A DNA stretch of 9,332 nt from assembly GCA_041946865.1 (NCBI GenBank), contig JBHGBF010000220.1, positions 1 to 9,332 on the forward strand, given 5' to 3'. Each line of letters begins with the position of its first letter. The stretch's first letter is position 1. The notes beneath the pieces were generated by a model. That model had not been told where the DNA came from. It saw nothing but the letters and a program-made list of their open reading frames with translations, and searched no databases. A program made the translations under genes and the position numbers. Source of the DNA: RPQK01 sp041946865 (GTDB taxonomy: Bacteria; Acidobacteriota; UBA6911; RPQK01). This document shows positions 1 through 6,425 of the stretch, in pieces.

Positions 1-63
1 GGCTGTCTTGCCTAACGCCTTCGGCGTAAAAAACGTTCACACATCTGTTTGTTTTCGCCGAAG

Positions 64-89
64 TCCAGAGAGCCGCAAGCGGCTCTGGA
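64..89. repeat. REP-like inverted repeat
   Basis: AGAGCCGC (69-76) and GCGGCTCT (79-86) form a perfect 8-bp stem around AA. Three more pairs (64-66 with 87-89) form if A67 and G68 bulge out. The 13 bases at 69-81 recur exactly, inverted, at 161-173, inside the direct-repeat copy. This ties the palindrome to the same repeat family and argues against an independent terminator; no T run follows. Confidence 0.65.
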
Positions 90-134
90 ACGCGTTCTAT
101 CGACGATTCGCCGACGAAAGTGGAAGCGCCATGC

Positions 135-175
135 ACCCGACGCGCTCCGCAAAAAAGCTGCGCTTGCGGCTCTGT
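135..175 (+). repeat. Direct repeat, copy A (mate at 6081-6122)
   Basis: This 41-base stretch aligns with 6081-6122 with 39 matches, two mismatches and a one-base gap. The first 21 bases (16-base core ACCCGACGCGCTCCGC plus five A) are identical. Both copies are in the same orientation, 5946 bases apart, on either side of the receptor and GH97 genes. The right half (GCTGCGCTTGC...) is palindromic and REP-like. Copy A lacks the GGTTCGA that precedes the core in copy B. It may belong to a dispersed family or be a recombination footprint; the window alone cannot tell. Confidence 0.8.
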
Positions 176-227
176 TTCGCCTGGCTGCCGTAACGCTGAC
201 TCCAGTCGGAGGGTTCGACGAGGCAAT

Positions 228-258
228 TTGAACGGTAAAGAATATTTCAATTGATAAA
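228..258 (+). promoter_or_regulatory. Possible promoter for the receptor gene
   Basis: TTGAAC at 228-233 resembles a -35 box and GATAAA at 253-258 a -10 box, with a 19-base spacer, longer than ideal. The segment is the AT-richest part of the upstream region. If it is real, transcription would begin near 265 and the mRNA would carry a leader of about 115 bases containing the hairpins at 318-356. This rests on weak matches only. Confidence 0.25.
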
Positions 259-317
259 ACTCCAGCTTGCATTCATTGCCGCGAGGGGATTAAAAGAGTG
301 CCGAAAATAGTTCAGGA

Positions 318-370
318 CAGGAGGCTCCTCCTGAGAGCTTCCCAGGGTCGACCCTGATTTTATTTCGTTT
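318..370 (+). promoter_or_regulatory. Structured leader with two hairpins before the receptor gene
   Basis: CAGGAGG (318-324) and CCTCCTG (327-333) form a perfect 7-bp inverted repeat. Ten bases later CAGGGTCGACCCTG (343-356) is a perfect 14-base palindrome, followed by the T-rich ATTTTATTTCGTTT (357-370). The second element plus T-rich tail looks like a short intrinsic terminator or attenuator sitting directly before the ribosome binding site at 371. CCTCC at 327-331 can pair with GGAGG at 320-324 or with GGAGG of the ribosome binding site, so two exclusive folds are possible. The inverted repeats are visible in sequence; regulation by attenuation or translation control is inference. Confidence 0.4.
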
Positions 371-375
371 GGAGG
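371..375 (+). promoter_or_regulatory. Ribosome binding site fixing the receptor start
   Basis: GGAGG lies five bases before ATG at 381. An in-frame TTG at 369 would lengthen the protein by four residues, but it overlaps this site, so ATG 381 is preferred. Confidence 0.8.
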
Positions 376-380
376 TGGAG

Positions 381-3300
381 ATGACCGTCCTTAGGGGGCA
401 GATTGTGGCGCTGATCTTGTTGACTGTCGTGATGGCAGCGGCGGCGCCGCTCCTCGCACAGTTTGACAGCAGGATTGAGGGCGTCGTGCAGGACGCCAGC
501 CGAGGAGTGATGCCCGGGACCATGGTGACCCTGACCAACCGAGACACCGGCGTCGCGTTGACCCAGACGACAACCGACGCGGGCTACTACTCGTTCCCGA
601 CCTTACCGCCGGGAAACTACGTGATCAAGGCTGAGATGACCGGGTTCAAGACGACCGTTCAGGAGAACGTCAGGCTATACGTCGCGGAAAAGAAGACGGT
701 CAACCTGACACTGGAAGTAGGCGAAATGGCGACCGAGGTGACGGTCTCTGCGGCGCCGCCGCAGGTCGATACCTCGCAGGCGCGCGTTTCGGGCCTGGTC
801 GAGGAAGGAAAGCTGCACGATCTTCCCCTGCTCAACCGGAACTTCTACGGTCTGGTCGTGCTGACGCCCGGCCTGACCGGGTCTGGCGGCGGGAACGACA
901 TCTACAATACCAACAACGAGGTGGCTTTGAGCGCGGCAGGGCACCGGAGGGAGTCGAACAACTTCCTGGTCGATTCCGCCTCGGTCACTTCGCAGGTTCG
1001 CGGCGGGATGGTGAACGTCAGTCCGAACGTGGACTCGATCGCCGAGGTCCGTGTTTCGGTCAACAATTTCTCCGCCGAGCACGGGCGGACCGTATCGGCC
1101 CTGGTCAACGTGGTCACCAAGCAGGGCACCAATGACTGGCACGGCTCAGCGTCCTGGTTCCACAGCCAGGCGGGGTTGACCGCCCGTACGCTCTTTCAGC
1201 CCGACGTCCCGCAGTTCCGGCGCAACCAGGGGACCGGCAGCATCGGCGGGCCGATCCGCAAAGACAAGACCTTCATCTTCGGGTCCTTCGATATCCTCCG
1301 TTCCGGAGCCGGGTTCGGTCGGGTGGCTTTGATGCCGACCAACGAGTTCATCAACGCGCTCAAGCAGAACCGCCCAAACGGAGTTGCGACTCACATCCTT
1401 TCAACGTTTCCCGGTCTGAAACCGAGCACGAGCTTCGTCACAGCGGGCACTTACGCGGGCAAGGACTGCGCCACCCTCGGTTCCCCATCGGAGCTGATCA
1501 CGACGGTGATCGGGACGGTCCCGTGCAATCTGCCGGTCGTCGGCGACGCCGTCTTTTCCGGCAGTGACCCGAGGAACGGACACCAGTGGAACGTGCGGGC
1601 CGACCATGTTTTCAATGAAATCCGCGACCGCCTGTATGCAAGCGTTTATCGCACGGTCATGGACCAGGCGAACAGCTTTCCCTTCCCGGACTTCAATGTG
1701 ACCGCAGTCTACAGCTCCTACTATGTGAATCTGAACGAGACCCACACGTTCTCGCCTCACCGGATCAACGAGCTGGCGCTGTCTTACGTCAGGAACTTCT
1801 CCGACGGCCCGGTTGCGCACGGCAATGTGGGACTCAACTACATTCTCGGGATGGAGTCGATCAACGGCATCTCGACCCCGATGCTCAACGCCAGCAACAC
1901 CTGGGAGTTGCGCGATACGGTGAGTCTGATTCATGGTTCGCACAACCTCCGGTTCGGGGGCAGCCGGGTCTACGGGCAAGTCAACAGCGACTTCGTCGGC
2001 CTGATGATGCGCCATGGCTTCATTTTTCTGAACCCGATGGACTTCGGCGCTGACGCTCCGTTTTATCACTTGAACATCTCATTTGACCCGAAGACCGGCG
2101 ACCCGGTGGGCTCCGTGGCCGGCGTTCGCACCCACAGCACGGCTTTCTTTGTGCATGACGACTGGAAGCTTCGACCTAACCTGTCCGTGAATTTGGGACT
2201 GCGTTGGGAGTATTTCGGGAACCCGGGTGACAAGCGGGGTCGTCTGACTAACCTGATCTTTCGAAGCGGCAACGACCTGAAGAGCCGGATCGCGGATGCG
2301 ATGGTCGACCGCGTCGAAAAGCTGTGGGAGACCTCCGATATCAACAACTTCTCTCCCCGGCTGGGTTTTGCCTGGGATCCCACCGGGACCGGCAAGATGT
2401 CGATCCGCGCGGGCGTCGGTCTGTTCTACGACAGATACTCCGACCAGATCTACACGAATTCCCTGGTCAACCCCCCGAATCTTGCCCAAACCATGGTAAC
2501 GGTCTTTGACCCGATCTCGAAGCCGGTTTTCAGCATCGGGGAACTGGAGCAGCCGCCCTACAACTTCAAGCGTCCGGAAGGCCTGAAGTATGGCCTGAAT
2601 GAGAAGAACGGGCTGCTGACGGGCAGGGTTATGCTGCGCGGCACGGATCCGAATTTCCGCAACCAGTATGCAGGCAACTGGTTTGCTGGGATCCAGTACG
2701 CCATCGCGTGCGACTGGGTCATAGAGACCAACTACCTCGGTTCGGCCGGTCGGAAGCTGTACGCCCAGACCGACGCCAATCGGGACACGGGTGACTTGTT
2801 GGACGGGGTCCTCGACCGGCTTAACGATTCCTTTGACATCATCGAATACGGTGAATCGTCGTTAACTTCGGCCTATCACGGCGGAACCGTGGCTCTGAAG
2901 AAGCGCTACAACCGGTCATTCAGCTTTGAGACCGCCTATACGTTTGGAAAAGCGATCGATCAGGCCAGCACTTTCCATGTCAACGGCGGGGAGCAGCTGG
3001 CAATCGTGGACCGTTACGATCCCAAACGCCAGCGCGGCGTGGCGGATTTTGACATACCGCAGAAGCTCGTGTTCAGCACTCTCTGGGAAGTGCCGTCGCT
3101 CACGACCGGGCCTCTGTTCCTGAATAAAGCCCTGAGCGGATGGCAGCTGACGACCATCTCCATGTTCCAGAGCGGGGGGCCGTTCTCGATTATCGATACC
3201 CGGGCGTTCTCGCCGGTGAAGGATGCCACCGGGGCAATCGTGGGCAACAACGGCGGCGACTATAACGCCGACGGATTCAACTACGACTTCCCGAATGCTC

Positions 3301-3662
3301 CCTCCTGGGGCAACAGCCTGACTTCGAACCCGACCGTGGACCAGCTGATCGCGGGAGGCGTACTGAACACGGCCGATTTCACCAGGCCGGCCCCCGGCGC
3401 CAACGGAACACTGGGACGCAATACCTTCAGAAACCGGGGCTACGCGAATGTTGATTTCTCGATCCTGAAGGATTTCACCATTCCGTGGATGCTGGGCGGC
3501 GAAGCTGCACGGCTCCAGGTGCGTTGCGAGACCTTCAATCTGCTGAACCGCAAACATCTGGCCGGTATAGGCAACGATCTTGGTCAGCCCGCGACCTTCG
3601 GCCGAGTCACCAGCCAGGAAGGCGCCCGACGGGTCCAGTTCGGGCTCCGCGTGACCTTCTAG
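381..3662 (+). CDS. TonB-dependent receptor-like outer-membrane protein, Oar type, with carboxypeptidase-regulatory-like domain
   Basis: Predicted outer-membrane beta-barrel of 1093 residues, from ATG 381. Residues 1-26 are a signal peptide (hydrophobic LILLTVVMAAAA, likely cut after PLLA). Residues about 29-115 form a carboxypeptidase-regulatory-like beta sandwich: RIEGVVQDASRGVMPG opens it and YYSFPTLPPGNYVIKAEMTG is its core. About 120-250 is a plug-like segment with LPLLNRNFYGLVVLTPG and NVVTKQGTNDWHGS, motifs typical of the Oar family. The rest is barrel strands, ending in aromatic F (VQFGLRVTF), as expected for BAM-inserted proteins. The length fits the family, which is greatly expanded in Acidobacteriota. 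Substrates are poorly known; peptide, glycan or protein export and import have been proposed. No clear TonB box is seen. It is transcribed alone and converges on the GH97 gene, so sharing a substrate with GH97 is only a guess. Confidence 0.93.
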   Translation: MTVLRGQIVALILLTVVMAAAAPLLAQFDSRIEGVVQDASRGVMPGTMVTLTNRDTGVALTQTTTDAGYYSFPTLPPGNYVIKAEMTGFKTTVQENVRLYVAEKKTVNLTLEVGEMATEVTVSAAPPQVDTSQARVSGLVEEGKLHDLPLLNRNFYGLVVLTPGLTGSGGGNDIYNTNNEVALSAAGHRRESNNFLVDSASVTSQVRGGMVNVSPNVDSIAEVRVSVNNFSAEHGRTVSALVNVVTKQGTNDWHGSASWFHSQAGLTARTLFQPDVPQFRRNQGTGSIGGPIRKDKTFIFGSFDILRSGAGFGRVALMPTNEFINALKQNRPNGVATHILSTFPGLKPSTSFVTAGTYAGKDCATLGSPSELITTVIGTVPCNLPVVGDAVFSGSDPRNGHQWNVRADHVFNEIRDRLYASVYRTVMDQANSFPFPDFNVTAVYSSYYVNLNETHTFSPHRINELALSYVRNFSDGPVAHGNVGLNYILGMESINGISTPMLNASNTWELRDTVSLIHGSHNLRFGGSRVYGQVNSDFVGLMMRHGFIFLNPMDFGADAPFYHLNISFDPKTGDPVGSVAGVRTHSTAFFVHDDWKLRPNLSVNLGLRWEYFGNPGDKRGRLTNLIFRSGNDLKSRIADAMVDRVEKLWETSDINNFSPRLGFAWDPTGTGKMSIRAGVGLFYDRYSDQIYTNSLVNPPNLAQTMVTVFDPISKPVFSIGELEQPPYNFKRPEGLKYGLNEKNGLLTGRVMLRGTDPNFRNQYAGNWFAGIQYAIACDWVIETNYLGSAGRKLYAQTDANRDTGDLLDGVLDRLNDSFDIIEYGESSLTSAYHGGTVALKKRYNRSFSFETAYTFGKAIDQASTFHVNGGEQLAIVDRYDPKRQRGVADFDIPQKLVFSTLWEVPSLTTGPLFLNKALSGWQLTTISMFQSGGPFSIIDTRAFSPVKDATGAIVGNNGGDYNADGFNYDFPNAPSWGNSLTSNPTVDQLIAGGVLNTADFTRPAPGANGTLGRNTFRNRGYANVDFSILKDFTIPWMLGGEAARLQVRCETFNLLNRKHLAGIGNDLGQPATFGRVTSQEGARRVQFGLRVTF

Positions 3663-3687
3663 GCCAGCCGGGCATCAGCCGGTCTTG

Positions 3688-3718
3688 CGGAGGTCGTCCT
3701 GCGACGACCTCCGTCTTT
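3688..3718 (+). terminator. Intrinsic terminator between convergent genes
   Basis: CGGAGGTCGTC (3688-3698) and GACGACCTCCG (3703-3713) form a perfect 11-bp stem with the 4-base loop CTGC, followed by TCTTTC. It begins 26 bases after the receptor stop and ends 29 bases from the GH97 stop on the other strand. The T-rich tail favours termination of the receptor transcript. The minus-strand side has no U-rich tail, so its use for GH97 is less certain. Confidence 0.75.
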
Positions 3719-3742
3719 CACCCGCCCCTCGGATCCAGCCTC

Positions 3743-5755
3743 CTATCTGGCCGAAGGAGCCAGCTGGGCGACAAAACCTCCATCCTGGCCCAGATGCACG
3801 TTGAGCGAGTCCCGGCCGGACACCCGAAGTGATTCCTTAGTAAGCCGGTTAGGATCTTTTTCCGTTTCCTCGTTGTCTCTCCATAGCGTCAGGTCGTACT
3901 GGCCGGATCCCAGGAAGGAAAGCGGCAAGGACAGATCGCAGGCCGGGCCGGCCCTCAAGCCCCCGATGTACCAGCCTTCGCCCCGCCGCCTCGCCGTGAC
4001 AAGCATCTTTCCGATTTCTCCCACCAATACTCGAGTTTCGTCCCACCAGGTCGGGACCGACTGAAGGAACTCAAAACCTGCCTGGCCTTCGTAGGCAGCC
4101 GGATAGTCGGAGACCATCGGCTGGGGGTTGTCGTAACAGACATACAGGGCAAGGTGATGTCCACGACTGCCCATGACCTGCGGTGCGATCCAGCTCGCCT
4201 TGAACTGCTCTCGCTTGACGGCACGGAAGCCGCCCAAATGGTAGTCCATCGGCCCGGCCAGCATCCGGGTAAACGGCATCAGCAGATTATGTTCGGGGGA
4301 ACACTGGTCACTCCATTTCAGGTACTCCAGGTTGAGCGCGCCCTCGTGGTTGACGAGGTGCGGGTACGTGCGCTCCCACCCGGTCGGTTTCCATACCCCG
4401 TGAAGGTGCACCAGAAGGTGATGACGGGCAGCTGCCTGTACGATTTGTTCCGCGTATTCCACCACCTCCTGATCGTCGCGGTCGAAGAAATCGACCATCA
4501 GACCGCTCCATCCCAGCTTTTCGTACCTGGCAAGGGTCTCCTCCACACGTCCTCGCAGTGACTTTTCATGCACCCAGGTCCAGAGGCGAACACCCTTGGA
4601 GCAGGCGTAATCCATGGTCCTCTTCAAATCCAGCTCGGCCCGAGGCGTAGCCGGGTCGGTGTCCGGTCCGGGAACGATTCCCTTCTCCGCATGACGATAC
4701 CAGGGTGAGTTTTCCTCGTCGACCGTAATGGAATGGAAAGCGATTCCGTAACGTGCACAGAAGTCGATGTAGCTCCGGATGGCAGGCCACCCAAAGATGG
4801 GGGACGGGTTCTTCGGATCCACCAGATTGCCGTTCCACCAGGACCAGGCGAGTTTGCCCGGCTTCACCCAGGAAGTGTCCTTAAGGGCCAACGGTTCGTT
4901 CAGCAGGTAGACGACGTTCGACTCCAGAAGGGCCCCGACCCGTTCGCCCACCATAACCACGCGCCACGGAGTCGCCATCGGGAGGTCGCATATCGCCTTG
5001 GTTCCGTCCGGGCGGGGGGAGAGCCGGGCAATCAGCTCGGGGGCGGCGCCTCCGCCCGAATCGCGGCGCATCAGGTACATTCCCGGATAGCGGCGCAAGG
5101 CCGCTTCCGTGACAGCCAGATGGATGCCGTCAGGCCGCCGAAAGGTCACCGGGATGTCTATCAGCGCGTCCATCTTGAGGGTCCTCAAGGTGGCTGCCAC
5201 CACGTTGTGCTCGTGTGATGTCCGGTAGTTGGCGGGGTACTGAACGTAGGCCATAGGGTCGCCGGAGATCGCAAAAGAGCTGCCCTCGTCGGTGATCACC
5301 ACGGAAGCGAGTCCTTCCTGACGGGGGATTGCATAGCGAAAGGCGATCGCGTCGTGATAGCACCGGAACGTCACCTCCAGTCGGCGCCGGCGCGGCGTTT
5401 CGAGCGCCAGGCGCAGCTCGCGGTAGTGATCCCTCGCGAAATTCGTCTTGCCGAACAAGACCTGGACGCGGCTATCCGCTTCACGGTTCTTTGCGGCGAC
5501 CAGCCGGACCCCCGCGAGGAGATTACCCTCGTTTGCGATCTCGAGGTTCAGCCGGGACTCACCCAGTATCGGCTTGCCGCTGAAGGCCGCGGACCAGCGA
5601 ACGGTTTCGCCGCTGCCGGGAGTGGGCAAGCTGATATCGACACGGAGGCGGTTGTCGGGAGACCGCACCGTCATGACCGTGTCGGCATGACCAGCGGCCG
5701 AAACAAACCCAAAGAAGAACACTACTCTGATGCTCCAGCTACCAGGAATCGACAC
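3743..5755 (-). CDS. Secreted glycoside hydrolase family 97, retaining type (probable alpha-galactosidase or related alpha-glycosidase)
   Basis: 670-residue exported enzyme hydrolysing terminal alpha-linked sugars. It starts at GTG 5755 behind a perfect ribosome binding site. Signal peptide 1-24 (VVFFFGFVSAAGHA|DT). Residues about 28-295 form the GH97 N-terminal beta domain; about 300-570 the catalytic (beta/alpha)8 barrel, entered by WVKPGKLAWSWWNGN; about 570-668 the C-terminal beta domain (TWWDETRVLVGEIGK, then GGLRAGPACDLSLPLSFLG). GLMVDFFDRDDQ carries Asp422 where retaining GH97 enzymes have their nucleophile; inverting SusB-type enzymes lack it. NHEGALNLEY gives Glu471 and Glu477. The 55-residue gap from Asp422 to Glu477 equals that of the nucleophile and acid/base in the characterised Bacteroides retaining alpha-galactosidase (Asp415/Glu470, from memory). 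Family and retaining mechanism are firm; galactose preference is inferred. No transporter or sugar regulator adjoins it. Confidence 0.94.
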   Translation of the reverse strand: MSIPGSWSIRVVFFFGFVSAAGHADTVMTVRSPDNRLRVDISLPTPGSGETVRWSAAFSGKPILGESRLNLEIANEGNLLAGVRLVAAKNREADSRVQVLFGKTNFARDHYRELRLALETPRRRRLEVTFRCYHDAIAFRYAIPRQEGLASVVITDEGSSFAISGDPMAYVQYPANYRTSHEHNVVAATLRTLKMDALIDIPVTFRRPDGIHLAVTEAALRRYPGMYLMRRDSGGGAAPELIARLSPRPDGTKAICDLPMATPWRVVMVGERVGALLESNVVYLLNEPLALKDTSWVKPGKLAWSWWNGNLVDPKNPSPIFGWPAIRSYIDFCARYGIAFHSITVDEENSPWYRHAEKGIVPGPDTDPATPRAELDLKRTMDYACSKGVRLWTWVHEKSLRGRVEETLARYEKLGWSGLMVDFFDRDDQEVVEYAEQIVQAAARHHLLVHLHGVWKPTGWERTYPHLVNHEGALNLEYLKWSDQCSPEHNLLMPFTRMLAGPMDYHLGGFRAVKREQFKASWIAPQVMGSRGHHLALYVCYDNPQPMVSDYPAAYEGQAGFEFLQSVPTWWDETRVLVGEIGKMLVTARRRGEGWYIGGLRAGPACDLSLPLSFLGSGQYDLTLWRDNEETEKDPNRLTKESLRVSGRDSLNVHLGQDGGFVAQLAPSAR

Positions 5756-5761
5756 TCAACG

Positions 5762-5769
5762 CCTCCTTT
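5762..5769 (-). promoter_or_regulatory. Ribosome binding site fixing the GTG start of GH97
   Basis: On the minus strand AAAGGAGG ends six bases before the GTG codon at 5755. It is a near-perfect complement to the 16S 3' end and supports GTG as the start, as does the signal peptide that follows directly. Confidence 0.85.
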
Positions 5770-5814
5770 CGCTCATGAAAGCGACAAGCCACTTTCTTCC
5801 GGAACGCCGGAAGA
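5769..5814 (-). promoter_or_regulatory. Two hairpins in the GH97 mRNA leader
   Basis: TCTTCCGG (5795-5802) and CCGGAAGA (5807-5814) form a perfect 8-bp stem with a 4-base loop. Nearer the gene, TCGCT (5769-5773) and AGCGA (5780-5784) form a 5-bp stem whose end abuts the ribosome binding site. There is no U tail, so these are not terminators in the GH97 direction. They may affect mRNA stability or translation, but the function is unknown. Confidence 0.35.
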
Positions 5815-6080
5815 CCGCGCCGGGATGCGAACCTCGCGTCCGCCTCCCTGTGTTTCAAGAAGTGTGCACGAAGCCGGCCGTTTTTCAACCACCTTGTGCA
5901 GTCCCGGGCACTCCTCGTTTTCTATAAACGTGCCGGTCCTACGGATCTCGGAACGGGACCGAAGAGGGCCAACGGATTTGCGCAACCAAGCATTTACAAG
6001 AGAATTGAGAGCGTGGGCACCAACACCCGATTCCGGTTCTACTGCCCCGGTCTCAAGTCCCTGGAAACGGCTCGGTTCGA
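5815..6080. other. Non-coding stretch upstream of GH97
   Basis: No supported gene. A minus-strand frame runs through the stretch (5773-6141), but it has no ribosome binding site and its start lies in repeat DNA. An AT-centred dyad at 5907-5934 (GGCA, CGTTT-TCTAT-AAACG, TGCC) contains a minus-strand TATAGA (5921-5926), a conceivable -10 box or operator for GH97 about 165 bases before its start. No good -35 box accompanies it. Confidence 0.4.
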
Positions 6081-6096
6081 ACCCGACGCGCTCCGC
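6066..6096 (+). other. Serine-tRNA-like 3' end fragment (remnant)
   Basis: CTCGG-TTCGAAC-CCGAC (6071-6087) reads as a tRNA T-arm: four of five stem pairs and a canonical TTCGAAC loop. It is followed by GCGCTCC-G (6088-6095), which matches the 3' acceptor strand and discriminator base of many bacterial serine tRNAs, then CAA in place of CCA. Upstream there is no partner GGAGCGC acceptor strand, D-arm or anticodon arm, so this is not a functional tRNA. It could be a relic of integration at a tRNA gene or part of a dispersed repeat. Confidence 0.35.
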
Positions 6097-6122
6097 AAAA
6101 AGCGCTGCGCTTGCAGCTCTGT
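6081..6122 (+). repeat. Direct repeat, copy B (mate at 135-175)
   Basis: Same orientation as copy A, sharing its first 21 bases exactly and 39 aligned bases overall. The right half contains GCTGC-GCTT-GCAGC (6104-6117), a 5-bp inverted repeat. Unlike copy A it is preceded by GGTTCGA, giving a tRNA 3'-end-like sequence. It lies just beyond the end of the tail-domain remnant at 6165-6425. Confidence 0.8.
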
Positions 6123-6138
6123 GTGGGAACTCGCTTGC

Positions 6139-6163
6139 CATCCTGAGCGCGAAGCCGGCTCAA
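6139..6163 (+). repeat. Possible diverged copy of the CATCCTGAGCG dispersed repeat
   Basis: CATCCTGAGCG (6139-6149) followed by CGAAGC resembles a short repeat often seen between genes in environmental bacterial genomes, whose spurious translations contain CHPERSE-like peptides; here the translation gives CHPEREAGS. It occurs only once in the window, so the match rests on my memory of the family. Confidence 0.3.
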
Positions 6164-6164
6164 C

Positions 6165-6425
6165 CGAGAGGAGCGTCAACAAGTAGCGGCCTTCTGGAAA
6201 GGACGTGCCCGGGTGATGAGACTGAAGGAGGCTGACTGCCGCCAGAGGCGGATCACTCTCGACCCTTATCGTCGCCTGGGCGAAAAGCTCGGGGGCGACG
6301 TCTTCAAAGGGCTCCGAGGCAAAACTGGCCGACTGCTCCCCGGCTCCAAGGAGCAGTCGGCTTTCTCCGATCGTCTTTAACGCCTTATCGTAGAGGCTAA
6401 ACCGCACGGTCGCCGTTGGCCGCCC
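6165..6425 (-). pseudogene. Remnant of a secreted protein's C-terminal beta domain, related to the tail of the 6715-8853 protein
   Basis: On the minus strand, reading from about 6425 down to 6165, the frame gives GRPTATVRFSLYD, then a stretch ending in ATIRVESDPPLAAVSLLQ. Its 45 residues encoded by 6356-6222 align without gaps to residues 653-697 of the 6715-8853 protein with 10 identities. These include the RVExD core and the spaced A-x-F, P and F positions, and hydrophobic positions largely agree. The residues before it (FSLYD) match VSLVD in the intact protein. There is no start codon with a ribosome binding site, no signal peptide and no upstream domain. Beyond about 6165 the frame runs into repeat DNA. 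I take it as the decayed 3' end of a paralogue; it could instead be a fragment brought in by recombination. Confidence 0.55.
6328..6361. terminator. Strong 12-bp inverted repeat, possible bidirectional terminator
   Basis: GCCGACTGCTCC (6328-6339) and GGAGCAGTCGGC (6350-6361) pair perfectly around a 10-base loop. TTTCT follows on the plus strand, and AAAA (6321-6324), three bases outside the stem, gives TTTT on the minus strand. It lies within the decayed coding remnant and has no intact gene ending at it. It could insulate the divergent GH97 and PKD promoters, but that is inference; the stem itself is certain. Confidence 0.5.

Larger units (their letters stand above)
1..317. other. Non-coding region with REP-like palindromes upstream of the receptor gene
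   Basis: I see no convincing gene here. The open frames are short, lack ribosome binding sites and cross repeat sequence. The first 180 bases are rich in short GC palindromes: a small hairpin at 15-27 (ACGCC-TTC-GGCGT, followed by an A run), a stronger one at 64-89, and the direct-repeat copy at 135-175. From about 225 to 310 the base composition becomes AT-richer (TTGAAC at 228-233, GATAAA at 253-258, 19 bases apart), which is where a promoter for the receptor gene would be expected. The match to a sigma-70 promoter is only moderate. Confidence 0.6.

Noticed and set aside
1..200. CRISPR array suggested by repeated short GC palindromes
   Set aside because: The repeats are unevenly spaced, unequal in length and partly inverted, with no regular spacers and no cas genes in the window.
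1401..2069. 222-codon minus-strand frame within the receptor gene
   Set aside because: Antisense to the conserved barrel of the receptor; composition is typical of a shadow frame and no family is recognisable.
6066..6096. Functional tRNA gene on the plus strand
   Set aside because: Only the T-arm and 3' acceptor strand are tRNA-like. There is no matching 5' acceptor strand, D-arm or anticodon arm upstream.
5773..6141. 122-codon minus-strand frame ending 17 bases before the GH97 start, as a possible operon partner
   Set aside because: Its ATG has no ribosome binding site, it starts within repeat DNA, and it contains a GFEPS peptide typical of spurious frames antisense to tRNA-like sequence. 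It has no recognisable domain.
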